Source: Stenotrophomonas hibiscicola ATCC 19867
Lineage (GTDB): Bacteria; Pseudomonadota; Gammaproteobacteria; Xanthomonadales; Xanthomonadaceae
Direction: 5' to 3'
Assembly: GCF_000382065.1 (NCBI RefSeq)
Contig: NZ_KB907500.1
Span: 62,001-126,000, forward strand
Length of the DNA: 64,000 nucleotides
Shown: positions 18,125 to 28,825 of the stretch, piece after piece
How the letters are laid out: every line of letters begins with the position of its first letter
Numbering within the stretch: the stretch's first letter is position 1
Program-made: the position numbers and the translations under genes
Notes under the pieces: model-generated
What the model was told of the DNA's origin: nothing
Databases searched by the model: none
What the model saw: the letters and a program-made list of their open reading frames with translations, nothing else

Positions 18125-19185
18125 CGGTCACTCGCCCGTGAGGAGGTGCGAGATTGGGGCTTTTTCGCAGCCGCCTTTTTTGCAGGCGCCTTCGTTGCCG
18201 GTGCGGTCTTCTTCGCGGCCTTGCGCGCGGCAGGCTTCACTTTTGCCGGCGCCGGCTGCGCAACCGGATCGACCGCAGCGGTTCCGGCCTGCACTGCCAC
18301 CTGCGCCTGCAGGCGGCGCAGGCTGCGCTCCAGCTCGGCGATGCGGCGGTGTGCGGCATCCATCTCGCTGCGGGTCGGCAGGCCGATACGTTCACTCATC
18401 TGTTCCACCTCGCGCTGCAGGCCGGCACGCAGACGCATCTGCGCGTTGCCCAGCGAGGCGTACACCTGCTGGAACGGTTCGGACATGGCGACCTTGGCGT
18501 AGGCCTCCTCGGCCACTTCGATCCACAGGTCGAACATCGCGCGGGCGCTGGTCAGCTGGCTGCCCGGCTGTTCGTGCTCGGCCAGGCGCTGCTCGAACAA
18601 CGCAAAGGCCTCGTCCAGTGCCCGCTTGATCAGGTCGACATAGGCGCGCGAATGCTGCTGGTATTCTTCCTGCGCACGCAGCAGGGCCTGCCAGCGCGCC
18701 TGGTGCTCGCGGCCGGGGCCGAATGCCGGGCTCTGCAGCCATGGGCCCGCCTGCAGCTGGAACTGCTGCAGCCATGCGGCGAATTCGGGCACGGCGGCGC
18801 CGGCGTGGGTGCTGCCACGGGCCCCTTGCAGCATCCATTGCAGCATGCCATCGCCCTGCCCCTGCACCGCCTCACGCCAGGCCTGGGCCACATCGGCACT
18901 GCTGGCGTCGCGGCCGGCAAACCGAGCGGCGACCTCTTGCATGGTGCCGTACCAGCTCCCGGCCTGTTCGCGGAACCGGCGCACGGCATCTTCCGGCGCG
19001 CCGGGCGCCTGTTCGGGCAACAGCTGGCCCCACCAGTCGAACAGGCGCTGCCAGCTGCCCGGGTCGTCGCCCGCCGGTGCGCCGGGCGTGCCCGCGTGGC
19101 GCAGGGCATCGCCCCAGGCGCCGAAGTACTGCCGGGCCAGGGTCTCGAAATCACTGCTGCCGGCGTCGTGGGCCGAGCTGGTCAT
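18121..19185 (-). CDS. phaE: Class III PHA synthase subunit PhaE with histone-H1-like tail
   Basis: A 354-residue PhaE, the partner that activates PhaC in class III synthases. The long helical body contains the family segment ALDEAFALFEQRL and a coiled-coil (ERSLRRLQAQVA) near residue 285. The last 50 residues form a lysine/alanine-rich tail (for example KAPAKKAAAKKPQ), like the DNA-binding tails of PhaF phasins. This is unusual for PhaE and suggests that granules could be tethered to the nucleoid. The gene is the first of the phaEC unit, and pssA lies 22 bases upstream in the same direction. Confidence 0.9.
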   Translation of the reverse strand: MTSSAHDAGSSDFETLARQYFGAWGDALRHAGTPGAPAGDDPGSWQRLFDWWGQLLPEQAPGAPEDAVRRFREQAGSWYGTMQEVAARFAGRDASSADVAQAWREAVQGQGDGMLQWMLQGARGSTHAGAAVPEFAAWLQQFQLQAGPWLQSPAFGPGREHQARWQALLRAQEEYQQHSRAYVDLIKRALDEAFALFEQRLAEHEQPGSQLTSARAMFDLWIEVAEEAYAKVAMSEPFQQVYASLGNAQMRLRAGLQREVEQMSERIGLPTRSEMDAAHRRIAELERSLRRLQAQVAVQAGTAAVDPVAQPAPAKVKPAARKAAKKTAPATKAPAKKAAAKKPQSRTSSRASDR

Positions 19186-19207
19186 CGCAGGCCTCCGCAG
19201 GGCTGGC

Positions 19208-19822
19208 TCATGGCTTGGGAATGCGCAGGGTCTTGCTGATCATCAGCGACCCGGACAGGGCGAACAGCAGCACCATCGGGTGCAGCTGCCACGGACCGAT
19301 CTGCCACTGGCCGAACCAGATGTTCTGGCCGATGGCATCGGTACCGGCGGCGATCGCCAGCACGATCACCAGCACCAGGCTGGTCGGGATAGGGGTGCCT
19401 TCAAAATACGTGACCTTGCCCTCGTCGCCGGTCATTGCCTCGGCGGTGACGTTGTAGCGAGCCAGGCGGCTGACGCCACAGCAGACGAAATAGCTCAGCA
19501 CCAGCCAGTCCCAGCCGCCCTGCATGCCACATGCATAGGCCAGCGCCGCCGGCGCGACGCCGAACGAGATCACGTCGGACAGCGAATCCAGCTCGCGCCC
19601 CAGTGTGGAGCTGGACTTGCGCCAGCGCGCGATGCGGCCATCGAGGGCGTCGAAGATGAAGGCCAGCGGTATCAGCGCCATGCCGAACAGCAGGTAGCCG
19701 CGCTCGCCGTCCTGCAGGAAGCGCATTGCGGCAAACACCGCACCGGTGCCGCAGAAAGCATTGGCCAAGGTGAACCAGTCGGCCAGCTGAAATTCGCGCA
19801 GCATCGAGAAGTGACGTTTCAT
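19208..19822 (-). CDS. pssA: CDP-alcohol phosphatidyltransferase, phosphatidylserine synthase
   Basis: A 204-residue integral membrane enzyme of about six helices with the complete CDP-alcohol motif DGX2ARX8GX3DX3D, read as DGRIAR...GRELDSLSD. The spacing and the early TLANAFCGTGAV resemble type II phosphatidylserine synthases, which make phosphatidylserine from CDP-diacylglycerol and serine for phosphatidylethanolamine synthesis. A choline-using relative (Pcs) cannot be ruled out from sequence alone. It probably leads the operon pssA-phaE-phaC. Confidence 0.85.
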   Translation of the reverse strand: MKRHFSMLREFQLADWFTLANAFCGTGAVFAAMRFLQDGERGYLLFGMALIPLAFIFDALDGRIARWRKSSSTLGRELDSLSDVISFGVAPAALAYACGMQGGWDWLVLSYFVCCGVSRLARYNVTAEAMTGDEGKVTYFEGTPIPTSLVLVIVLAIAAGTDAIGQNIWFGQWQIGPWQLHPMVLLFALSGSLMISKTLRIPKP

Positions 19823-20172
19823 GGGGTCTCACGGAGCATCGAGGCCCACAGGTTACCGCGAGCGCCGCTGCCGGCGACAGCGCCGGCAGGCCGCGGCCTT
19901 CACCGTTCCCTCACACGCCCTCACCGGCGGTGAATTTTTCGCCACCCATCTTGACAGCCTAGGGGGGTGGCGCCTGTCGCGGCTTATCCACAAAGTTGCC
20001 CACGCGTAATCCACACCCCCTGTGGACAACCAGATCTCACCGACTGCGACGCTGGACATTTCCTCATCACCCTGCAGCGGGGTTTCCCTACTTCCCAAGC
20101 CGCAAGGTCAGCGCTATGGTCATCGGCGGACCCGCCGCCGCCACGTCCGAATCTCTTCGATGGACGACGACG
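19823..20172. other. Intergenic region with DnaA-box cluster
   Basis: This divergent spacer holds three DnaA-box-like 9-mers at 19984-20029 (see the separate entry) and the promoters of pssA and the methyltransferase gene. A longer methyltransferase start at 20116 lies within it. Confidence 0.6.
19984..20029. promoter_or_regulatory. Cluster of three DnaA-box-like sites
   Basis: TTATCCACA (19984-19992) is a perfect consensus DnaA box. TAATCCACA (20007-20015) is a one-mismatch box in the same orientation. TGTGGACAA (20021-20029) is TTGTCCACA inverted. Three boxes in 46 bases is far above expectation for this GC-rich genome. No dnaA, dnaN or gidA gene is adjacent, so this is not the chromosomal origin. 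Confidence 0.6.
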
Positions 20173-20817
20173 ATGCTGGATGCTTCCACCCTGGCCGCGC
20201 AGCTGCGGCAGCCCCATGGTGACGCCGCACTGGCGGTGGCCGACTCGATGAACCGCAGCAACAGCGCCCTGAACCTGGCCGCGATCGGGCTGCTGGCGGT
20301 GGCGGCCGGCGAACGCATCCTGGAGGTCGGCCCGGGCAATGCGGGCTTCGCGCCGCTGATGCTGCAGGCCACCGGCAGCCACTATCTGGGCATCGAGCTG
20401 TCCACCGCCATGGTCGAGGCCGGCAACCAGCGGCTGGCCAGCGCCGGGTTGGCCGAGCGTGCGGCGATGCGGCACGGCGACGCCCATGCGCTGCCGGTCG
20501 CCGATGCCGCGATGGATGCCGCGCTGGCGGTCAACACCCTGTACTTCTGGCCGAACCTGGCCCCGGTGCTGGATGAGCTGGCGCGGGTACTGCGCCGGGG
20601 CGGCCGCCTGTGCCTGGCCTTTGGCGACGCCAGCTTCATGCGCAGCCTGCCATTCGCTGCCGACTTCCAACTGCATGAGCTGGATGTGGTGGAGCTCGCA
20701 CTGCGGGTATCGGGCTTCCGTGTCTCGGCCTGGCGCAGCCACCGGGAATCCGCGGCCGGCAATGACGGCCAGACCCGCGAAAAGCACTTCCACCTGCTGT
20801 TGGCACAGCGGCGCTGA
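20173..20817 (+). CDS. Class I SAM-dependent methyltransferase
   Basis: A 214-residue Rossmann-fold methyltransferase. The SAM-binding motif I is ILEVGPGNAGFAP, followed by an acidic strand end (GIELS) and the post-motif DAALAVNTLYFW, which places it near UbiE/COQ5-type small-molecule enzymes (Methyltransf_11). The substrate is unknown. The start is uncertain: MLDASTLAAQL at 20173 resembles relatives, but an ATG at 20116 with AAGG eight bases upstream would add 19 residues. The gene is monocistronic and ends at an SMAG pair. Confidence 0.8.
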   Translation: MLDASTLAAQLRQPHGDAALAVADSMNRSNSALNLAAIGLLAVAAGERILEVGPGNAGFAPLMLQATGSHYLGIELSTAMVEAGNQRLASAGLAERAAMRHGDAHALPVADAAMDAALAVNTLYFWPNLAPVLDELARVLRRGGRLCLAFGDASFMRSLPFAADFQLHELDVVELALRVSGFRVSAWRSHRESAAGNDGQTREKHFHLLLAQRR

Positions 20818-20837
20818 AGCTGCCCGCCTGACCGAGT

Positions 20838-20902
20838 GGTAGAGCCGGCCCCTGGCCGACTGCCCCGGCCATTCCGGATTGCCGGCAAGCGGCCGGCACT
20901 AC
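20838..20902. repeat. SMAG-type palindrome pair overlapping a stop codon
   Basis: GGTAGAGCCGGCCCCTGGCC at 20838 faces a complementary unit ending GGCCGGCACTACC near 20902. Read leftward, the GTAG of the second unit supplies the TAG stop (20899-20901) of the MATE gene. Confidence 0.85.
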
Positions 20903-22260
20903 CCAGCCTGCACCCGCCTCCAGCGAGCAAAACAGAGCACCTGCATCACCAGCATGGCCAGCAACCCCAGCGGCCACGCCCACCACAGCCCGGCCAGTCC
21001 GTGCCGGGACTGCAGCCACATCGCCAGTGGCAGCTCCAGCAGCAATACGGCCACCATGCCCAGCAACGCCGGCAACAACACCGTGCCACCGCCTCGCATC
21101 ACTCCGACCAGCACCGCACTGCCTCCCATCGCCAGCACGCCCCACACCACGGTGCGCAATTGCTGCGTGGCCAGTTCGCGCACGTCGGTCGCCGCCAGGA
21201 TCAGGCCAGTCAACCAGGGCGCCAGCGCCACAACCAGCATCACCACCCCGCTCAGTATCGCCAGTCCAAGCAGCACGCCGGTGCGGGCGATGGCGGGCAG
21301 CCGTGCCGTACGTCCCGCCCCCAGCGCATGCGCGGCGAGGATGGTGGCGGTGATGCCCAGCGACATCGCAGGCAGCTGCACCCAGCTCATCAACTGATTG
21401 ACCGCGCCGTAGGCGGCCGTGGCGGTATAGCCGTGGCGATTGATCCAGCCCAGCAGCACGATCTCGGCCACGGCCAGACTGAGCATCTGCAGCGAGGACG
21501 GTACGCCGATGCGTAGCATCGGACGGATGAGTGCTCCATCGAAACGGATCGCTCGCAGCAACTCATGCCCCGGTGCCAACGGGTGCCCCATCCGCTGCCA
21601 CCGCCACATCAGCCAGGCCAGGGCCAGCAGCGAGGCGAGCGCCGCCGAGACTGCCGCACTGGCTGCGCCCAGCTGCGGCAGGCCGGCCCAGCCCAGGATC
21701 AGCAGCGGCGTGCACAGCAGGCCGACCACCGTGGCCAGCAGCAGCGCATGCAGCGGCGTCTTCGCATCGCCCACCGCGCGGCTCACCGCAGTGGCCAGCC
21801 ACAGCAGGAAGAACACCGGTACCGCCAGCAGCAGGATACGGGCATAGACGATGGATTCGCCGAGGATCGGGGCCGGCGTACCGAGTGCCACCAGCAGCTC
21901 TGGAGCGAAACCGCCGCCCACGACCATCACCAGCACCGACATGAGCAGGATCAGCGCCACCGCGCTGCCAGCCACAGCGCGCGCCTGCTGCGGCCGGCCC
22001 GCGCCCCAGGCCTGGCCGATCAGCACCATCGCACCGGTCGCCAGGCCCATTACCAGGGCCAACAGCAGGAAGAAGACCGGGAAGAACGCTGCGGCGGCAG
22101 CCACCGCCTGCGTCCCCAGCAGATGGCCGAGGTAGATGTTGTCCAGCGTGCCTGCGGCAAGCTGCAGTGCATTGGTCATCAGCATGGGCAGCAGCAGGGC
22201 CAGGTAGGTGCGCGACAGAGGCGGCGCGACCAGGGGCGTGGGATGTACAGGGGGGGGCAT
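20899..22260 (-). CDS. MATE-family multidrug/Na+ antiporter
   Basis: A 453-residue transporter with twelve predicted helices in two homologous halves. The first helix region carries the MATE signature MLMTNALQLAAGTLDNIYLG and the second half mirrors it at IGVPSSLQMLSLAVAEIVLLG. It should export cationic drugs or metabolites in exchange for Na+ or H+. The substrate cannot be predicted. The stop codon lies inside an SMAG element. It is 117 bases downstream of the DUF2239 gene and may share its transcript. Confidence 0.92.
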   Translation of the reverse strand: MPPPVHPTPLVAPPLSRTYLALLLPMLMTNALQLAAGTLDNIYLGHLLGTQAVAAAAAFFPVFFLLLALVMGLATGAMVLIGQAWGAGRPQQARAVAGSAVALILLMSVLVMVVGGGFAPELLVALGTPAPILGESIVYARILLLAVPVFFLLWLATAVSRAVGDAKTPLHALLLATVVGLLCTPLLILGWAGLPQLGAASAAVSAALASLLALAWLMWRWQRMGHPLAPGHELLRAIRFDGALIRPMLRIGVPSSLQMLSLAVAEIVLLGWINRHGYTATAAYGAVNQLMSWVQLPAMSLGITATILAAHALGAGRTARLPAIARTGVLLGLAILSGVVMLVVALAPWLTGLILAATDVRELATQQLRTVVWGVLAMGGSAVLVGVMRGGGTVLLPALLGMVAVLLLELPLAMWLQSRHGLAGLWWAWPLGLLAMLVMQVLCFARWRRVQAG

Positions 22261-22377
22261 GGGACTCTCTGGGCAAGGGCTGCCCTGCCCGGCGTTTCCG
22301 CCAGCAAAGCACGCACAGGGGAAGCGGGCCGTGGCCCGCGATCAGGTGGCGCCGCCGCTCAACGACGGCGCGATGGC

Positions 22378-22995
22378 TCAGCCGTCGGCGCTCTCGAATG
22401 CCAGGCGCAGGGCGTGGTTGCGCACGTCCTCGGGCCAGCTGCGCAACGCCATTTCCAGGCCCGCTCGGTCGTGCGCGAACAGGACACGGATCGCCTCCTC
22501 GAAACCCGGCAGGTCGCCGGCGATGGTCTGCAGGAAGTGATAGGCACGCTCGCTGTGGCGGCGCTGCTGGTCCTTGTCCGCACCGGCACGGCTGGCCGCC
22601 TCCACCAGCCTGCGCAGAACCACGGAGGCGCCACCCGGCTGTTCGGTCAGCCACGCCCAATGGCGCGGCAACAACGTCACCTCGCGGGCAACCACGCCCA
22701 GCTTGGGGCGGCCACGGCCGCGCGGGGTTGCCGGCACATCTTCGGCAGTGATGTCGGCATCCGCCTCGACGGCGGCGGGAAACGCTTCGATGACCCGCGC
22801 CAGCAGTTCTGCGTCGCTACCACGCGTATCGAAATCACGGGTGCGGCCGGTAGCGTTGTCGAACACCAGCAGCGGTCCGGCAGCGTTGCCGGCGCGCAGC
22901 TGTTTCAGCGCCAGCGCCGCCACCTCCGGGGTACCGGAAGCGACCAGGCGATGGCCGTCGAAGCAACTGAAGGGAGGGAGTCGGGACGCAGGCAT
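22378..22995 (-). CDS. DUF2239 family protein
   Basis: A 205-residue cytoplasmic protein with the DUF2239 hallmarks: an N-terminal LLVFDNATGRTRDFDTRG segment, the basic patch RGRGRPKLGVVAREVTLLPRHW, and a helical C-terminus (SERAYHFLQTIAGDLPGFEEA). The family has no established function. The RGRGRPKLG piece resembles an AT-hook, which suggests nucleic-acid contact, but this is inference. Confidence 0.8.
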   Translation of the reverse strand: MPASRLPPFSCFDGHRLVASGTPEVAALALKQLRAGNAAGPLLVFDNATGRTRDFDTRGSDAELLARVIEAFPAAVEADADITAEDVPATPRGRGRPKLGVVAREVTLLPRHWAWLTEQPGGASVVLRRLVEAASRAGADKDQQRRHSERAYHFLQTIAGDLPGFEEAIRVLFAHDRAGLEMALRSWPEDVRNHALRLAFESADG

Positions 22996-23138
22996 GGCAA
23001 TGGCATCAGAGGCGATGCGCCAATATTGCCCGGGTAATTTGCGGCCGTCAATATTACCCGGGAATTAATCAACCAGAAGAGCGTGCCAACCACGGTTGGC
23101 CCCCACCGGAATGGGTGGCACCCACACGATTCGCCAGG

Positions 23139-23627
23139 TTACAGACGGCTGAAGGACCAGCTCACCATGCGGCCGTCCTTGTACGGCATCACGCCGTGGA
23201 ACGGGCGAGGGTCGGTATCGAACACCAGCGGCAGGAAGTTGCGGTCGCCCTCCCACATCGGCAGCGTGTCCAGCTTGTCCAGGTCCACCCACTCCAGCGT
23301 GCCCTCGTGGTTACCGCCGTGTGGGGTGCCCTCGAATCCATCGATGACGAACACGAAGCCCAGCCAGTCCTCCCCATGCTTGCCGAAACCCGGCCAGCTG
23401 AGAGTGCCGCGCAGACGCATGCTGGTGCAGTCGATACCGGCCTCTTCCTGGATCTCGCGGCGCATGCTGGCGGCCACGTCCTCGTCCGCTTCGATCTTGC
23501 CACCCAGCCCGTTGTACTTGCCCAGATGATGGTCACCGGGACGGGTATTGCGATGGATCATCAGCACCTGGCGACGATCGGGCGACAGCACGTAGCCCAG
23601 GGTGGCGACGATCGGGGTGTACGGCAT
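23139..23627 (-). CDS. NUDIX hydrolase (MutT/8-oxo-dGTPase-like)
   Basis: A 162-residue single NUDIX domain with a complete box, GGKIEADEDV followed by REIQEEAGI. The beginning TLGYVLSPDRRQVLMIHRN and the order of later segments resemble 8-oxo-dGTP diphosphatases of the MTH1 type, which cleanse the nucleotide pool. It lies 41 bases downstream of the DUF1249 gene in the same direction. In E. coli the DUF1249 gene yqiB also neighbours a NUDIX gene (nudF), so the pairing looks conserved. Two possible starts are three codons apart. Confidence 0.85.
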   Translation of the reverse strand: MPYTPIVATLGYVLSPDRRQVLMIHRNTRPGDHHLGKYNGLGGKIEADEDVAASMRREIQEEAGIDCTSMRLRGTLSWPGFGKHGEDWLGFVFVIDGFEGTPHGGNHEGTLEWVDLDKLDTLPMWEGDRNFLPLVFDTDPRPFHGVMPYKDGRMVSWSFSRL

Positions 23628-23668
23628 GGGCAGCATCCAGCGGCAGGTGAGCCGTGGATTATGGCCGA

Positions 23669-24178
23669 TCAGCGCACCAGCGACAGGCGGCGTTCGGCGC
23701 GCGCCGCGACGCCATCGGCATCGCGGCGCAGCGTGGCCACGCCGTGGCCGCGCTCGGCCAGGTACTCCAGCCACTTGCCGAGGAAGGTGTTCATCCGCAT
23801 GCGGTGGCTGATCAGCTCCGCCGGCGGCGGGTACAGCCCCATGGTGTCCTGCCAGCGGCGTCCGACGTAGCAGTGGGTGGTCTCGGCCTGGCGCGCGTCA
23901 CGGTACAGGCGAACATAGGCCGATGGATCAGGCTCGCCAGTGACCGGGTCGGCCAGGTCGTAGGTCAGCCGCAGTTCCACCGTGTAGCGGTGGCACTCGA
24001 TCACGTCCAGGCGAACGTCCAGGCCATCTCCGACCGAGGAGACGTAGCTGCCCGTCATCAGTCCAGCCGGTTCGAACAGGCGCACCAGATGGCGGTAGTT
24101 CTCCGCGTACAGGCCCATGAGCCAGCTCAGCCGGCTCAGGCGGGGAATGCGTTCGGTACGGGGCAAGGCTCGGGCCAT
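23669..24178 (-). CDS. DUF1249 (YqiB-like) protein
   Basis: This 169-residue cytoplasmic protein is recognised by the family sequence around [12 protein letters not shown], the strand [12 protein letters not shown] and the C-terminal [16 protein letters not shown]. The biochemical role of YqiB proteins is not established. It leads a two-gene unit with the NUDIX hydrolase. Confidence 0.85.
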   Translation of the reverse strand: MARALPRTERIPRLSRLSWLMGLYAENYRHLVRLFEPAGLMTGSYVSSVGDGLDVRLDVIECHRYTVELRLTYDLADPVTGEPDPSAYVRLYRDARQAETTHCYVGRRWQDTMGLYPPPAELISHRMRMNTFLGKWLEYLAERGHGVATLRRDADGVAARAERRLSLVR

Positions 24179-24227
24179 GGGTCGATCCTACACGTTGGTG
24201 CTTCAACGTGGGGGCGGGATCACCCCG

Positions 24228-24340
24228 ACCAAAGGGGCTCGGTATCGACCAACGGTCGATACCCACCGTGCAGGAGGGTCGATGCCCCAGCGCAGGAGGG
24301 TCATCACCCCGGAGGTAGGCCACGACCGTTGGTCGTGGCG
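24228..24340. repeat. Run of small palindromes and direct repeats
   Basis: GGTATCGACC/GGTCGATACC (24241-24263) and CCACGACCGTTGGTCGTGG (24320-24338) are hairpins of the SMAG/REP type. Between them the phrase GCAGGAGGGTC recurs. The run fills the gap between the DUF1249 gene and ppsR. Confidence 0.75.
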
Positions 24341-24346
24341 CACGGA

Positions 24347-25168
24347 TCAATACAGCTCGCGCTGCAGCCCCAGCGTGGCCAGCACCTTGCTGGAAATCTC
24401 CTCGATCGAGGTATGCGTGGTGCTCAGGGTCGGAATCCGCTCCATGCGGAACATGGTCTCGGCCGCGGCCACCTCGCGCTTGCAGGTGTCCAGGTTGGCG
24501 TAGCGCGAGTTCGGGCGGCGCTCCTGGCGGATCTGCTGCAGGCGGTCCGGGTCGATGGTCAACCCGAACAGCTTGCGTCGGTAGTTGCGCAGGCGCGGCG
24601 GCAGGCGGTCGCTTTCCAGGTCCTCGTCGGTCAACGGGTAGTTGGCCGCGCGCACCCCGTAATGCAGGGCCAGGTAGATGCAGGTGGGCGTCTTGCCGGC
24701 GCGCGACACCGCCACCAGGATCACGTCGGCATCGTCGTAGTTCACCGCAATGCCATCGTCATGGGTCAGGGCGAAGTTCATCGCGTTGATGCGGCGGTGG
24801 TAGGTATCGAAATCGACCATGCCGTGGGCCTGGCCGACCCGGGCCAGGCGCGGGCTGGCCAGTTCACGCTCCAGGGGCTCGATGAACGGCGCGAACACAT
24901 CCAGCATCAGCGCCCCGCTGTCGGCCAGGATCAGGCTCAGGCTCTGGTCCACGCAGGAGTTCACCACGATCGGCCGGACCTGGTAGCGCTCACCTGCCGC
25001 CTGGATCCGGGCGCAGGCTTCACGCGCTTTTTCGGGGTCGTCGACAAACGACATTCGGTCGGTAATGAAGCTGAATCCGGAGAACTGGGTCAGCAGGCTA
25101 TGCCCAATGGTTTCAGCGGTGATACCGGTTCCATCGGAAACGTAGAACACCGGACGGATGGTCGACAT
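24347..25168 (-). CDS. ppsR: PEP synthetase regulatory kinase/phosphorylase (PSRP)
   Basis: A 273-residue DUF299 protein. This bifunctional enzyme phosphorylates PEP synthase with ADP and removes the phosphate with inorganic phosphate, switching gluconeogenesis off and on. The P-loop-like motif reads AVSRAGKTP near residue 155, and the N-terminus [16 protein letters not shown] is diagnostic. It is divergent from ppsA with 144 bases between the start codons, so enzyme and regulator are encoded side by side. Confidence 0.95.
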   Translation of the reverse strand: MSTIRPVFYVSDGTGITAETIGHSLLTQFSGFSFITDRMSFVDDPEKAREACARIQAAGERYQVRPIVVNSCVDQSLSLILADSGALMLDVFAPFIEPLERELASPRLARVGQAHGMVDFDTYHRRINAMNFALTHDDGIAVNYDDADVILVAVSRAGKTPTCIYLALHYGVRAANYPLTDEDLESDRLPPRLRNYRRKLFGLTIDPDRLQQIRQERRPNSRYANLDTCKREVAAAETMFRMERIPTLSTTHTSIEEISSKVLATLGLQRELY

Positions 25169-25312
25169 GCGCGCTTTTACCCCCTACGAAGCTTAAAAAG
25201 GCCGCCAGCACAAGCTTGTGCCGACGGTGCTCTGCCCGGCATCATATCGGCTTCTTCCTACGGACGCGGCCACTCAGCCCGCCTCGGGCGATGGCCAAAC
25301 GGAGCATCGCGC

Positions 25313-27691
<2,379 letters not shown>

Positions 27692-27746
27692 TGCCGTGAT
27701 GGGCTGACGTCGCTTTCATCGACGTCCGCCCATACTGCTGCTGCAC

Positions 27747-27777
27747 GCAAGCCCCGCCTCTGCGGGGCTTGCTGTTT
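27747..27777 (+). terminator. Rho-independent terminator of ppsA
   Basis: Perfect 11-base stem GCAAGCCCCGC/GCGGGGCTTGC with a four-base loop and a short T-run. Confidence 0.9.
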
Positions 27778-27836
27778 CTGGCGTCCGCGCACGCCCTGCC
27801 CCACGCAGACATCGCTACGCAACAAAGGACTTTCGC

Positions 27837-28736
27837 ATGATCGCCGCCGCACCTCCCACCCCCGCCCCCGCCGCAACGCCCTGGTTCCACTCGCTCGACT
27901 GGGAACGCCTGCTGGAAACCTACGGCGTGCCGTTGCTGGCCGCGATCGTGGTGCTGCTGGTGGGCCTGTGGGTGGCACGTCGCTTGTCCAATGCAATGCC
28001 GCGCGCCACTGCGCGCATGGGTGTGGACCCGATGCTGGGCAGCTTCCTGCGCAACGTGGTCTATGCCACCTCACTCGTGATCGTGGCGCTGCTGGCCATC
28101 GACACGCTCGGCGTGAAGATCACCCCGCTGCTGGCCGTGCTCGGCACCGCTGGCCTCGCTGTTGGCCTTGCATTGAAGGATTCGCTGTCCAACATCGCCT
28201 CGGGCGTGATGCTGGTGACGCTGCGACCGTTCCGCGTGGGCGATGTGGTGACCGTGGCCGGGCAGACAGGCACGGTGCGCGAAGTGCGCATCTTCCAGAC
28301 CGTCATCACCGGTGCCGACAACCAGCACACCACCATTCCGAACACGCTGATCACCGCCGCACCGATCATCAACCTGACCGCCGAACCGACCCGCCGCGTC
28401 GAACTGGTGATCGGCATCGGCTACGCGGACAACATCCAGCTGGCACGCGACACCGCGCTGGCGCTGATGAAGGCCGACCCGCGCGTGCTGCAGACGCCGG
28501 CCCCGGACGTGGTGGTGTACGAGCTGGGTGCGCACGCCATCAACCTCGGCATCCGTTGCTACGTGAAGTCGGCCGACTGGTTCGGCACCAAGGTCACGCT
28601 GCTGGAGCAGCTGAAGCTGGGCTATGACAAGGCCGGCATCAACATTCCGTATCCGCAGCAGGACATGCACCTGTACCTGCATGGCAAGGATGGCGGCGTG
28701 GTTGAGGCCGACGCGCTGGTGCGCGACAAGCCCTGA
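27837..28736 (+). CDS. MscS-type small mechanosensitive channel
   Basis: A 299-residue channel. Three transmembrane helices lie in the first 130 residues. The pore-lining TM3 is AVLGTAGLAVGLALKDSLSN, and the beta domain begins at LRPFRVGDVVTVAG. It should open under membrane tension and release solutes on hypo-osmotic shock. AAAGGA lies upstream of the ATG. The Pro/Ala-rich first 15 residues precede a periplasmic helix. It is monocistronic between a terminator and an SMAG element. Confidence 0.93.
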   Translation: MIAAAPPTPAPAATPWFHSLDWERLLETYGVPLLAAIVVLLVGLWVARRLSNAMPRATARMGVDPMLGSFLRNVVYATSLVIVALLAIDTLGVKITPLLAVLGTAGLAVGLALKDSLSNIASGVMLVTLRPFRVGDVVTVAGQTGTVREVRIFQTVITGADNQHTTIPNTLITAAPIINLTAEPTRRVELVIGIGYADNIQLARDTALALMKADPRVLQTPAPDVVVYELGAHAINLGIRCYVKSADWFGTKVTLLEQLKLGYDKAGINIPYPQQDMHLYLHGKDGGVVEADALVRDKP

Positions 28737-28745
28737 TCCATGCCG

Positions 28746-28818
28746 GTAGTGCCGACCAACGGTCGGCACCCACCCGTCGGCGATACGACATTGAAATGCC
28801 GGCCGCTGGCCGGCAGCC
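28746..28818. repeat. SMAG-type palindromes
   Basis: GTAGTGCCGACCAACGGTCG (from 28746) forms one hairpin, and GCCGGCCGCTGGCCGGC (28799-28815) forms another. They lie between two convergent genes and may act as a bidirectional transcript end. Confidence 0.8.
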
Positions 28819-28825
28819 TTCAGGA

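Noticed and set aside
23870..25312. Rightward open frame continuous with ppsA that would give a 1300-residue protein
   Set aside because: The upstream part is antisense to DUF1249 and ppsR, has no family resemblance, and the TTG start at 25313 gives the exact family length.
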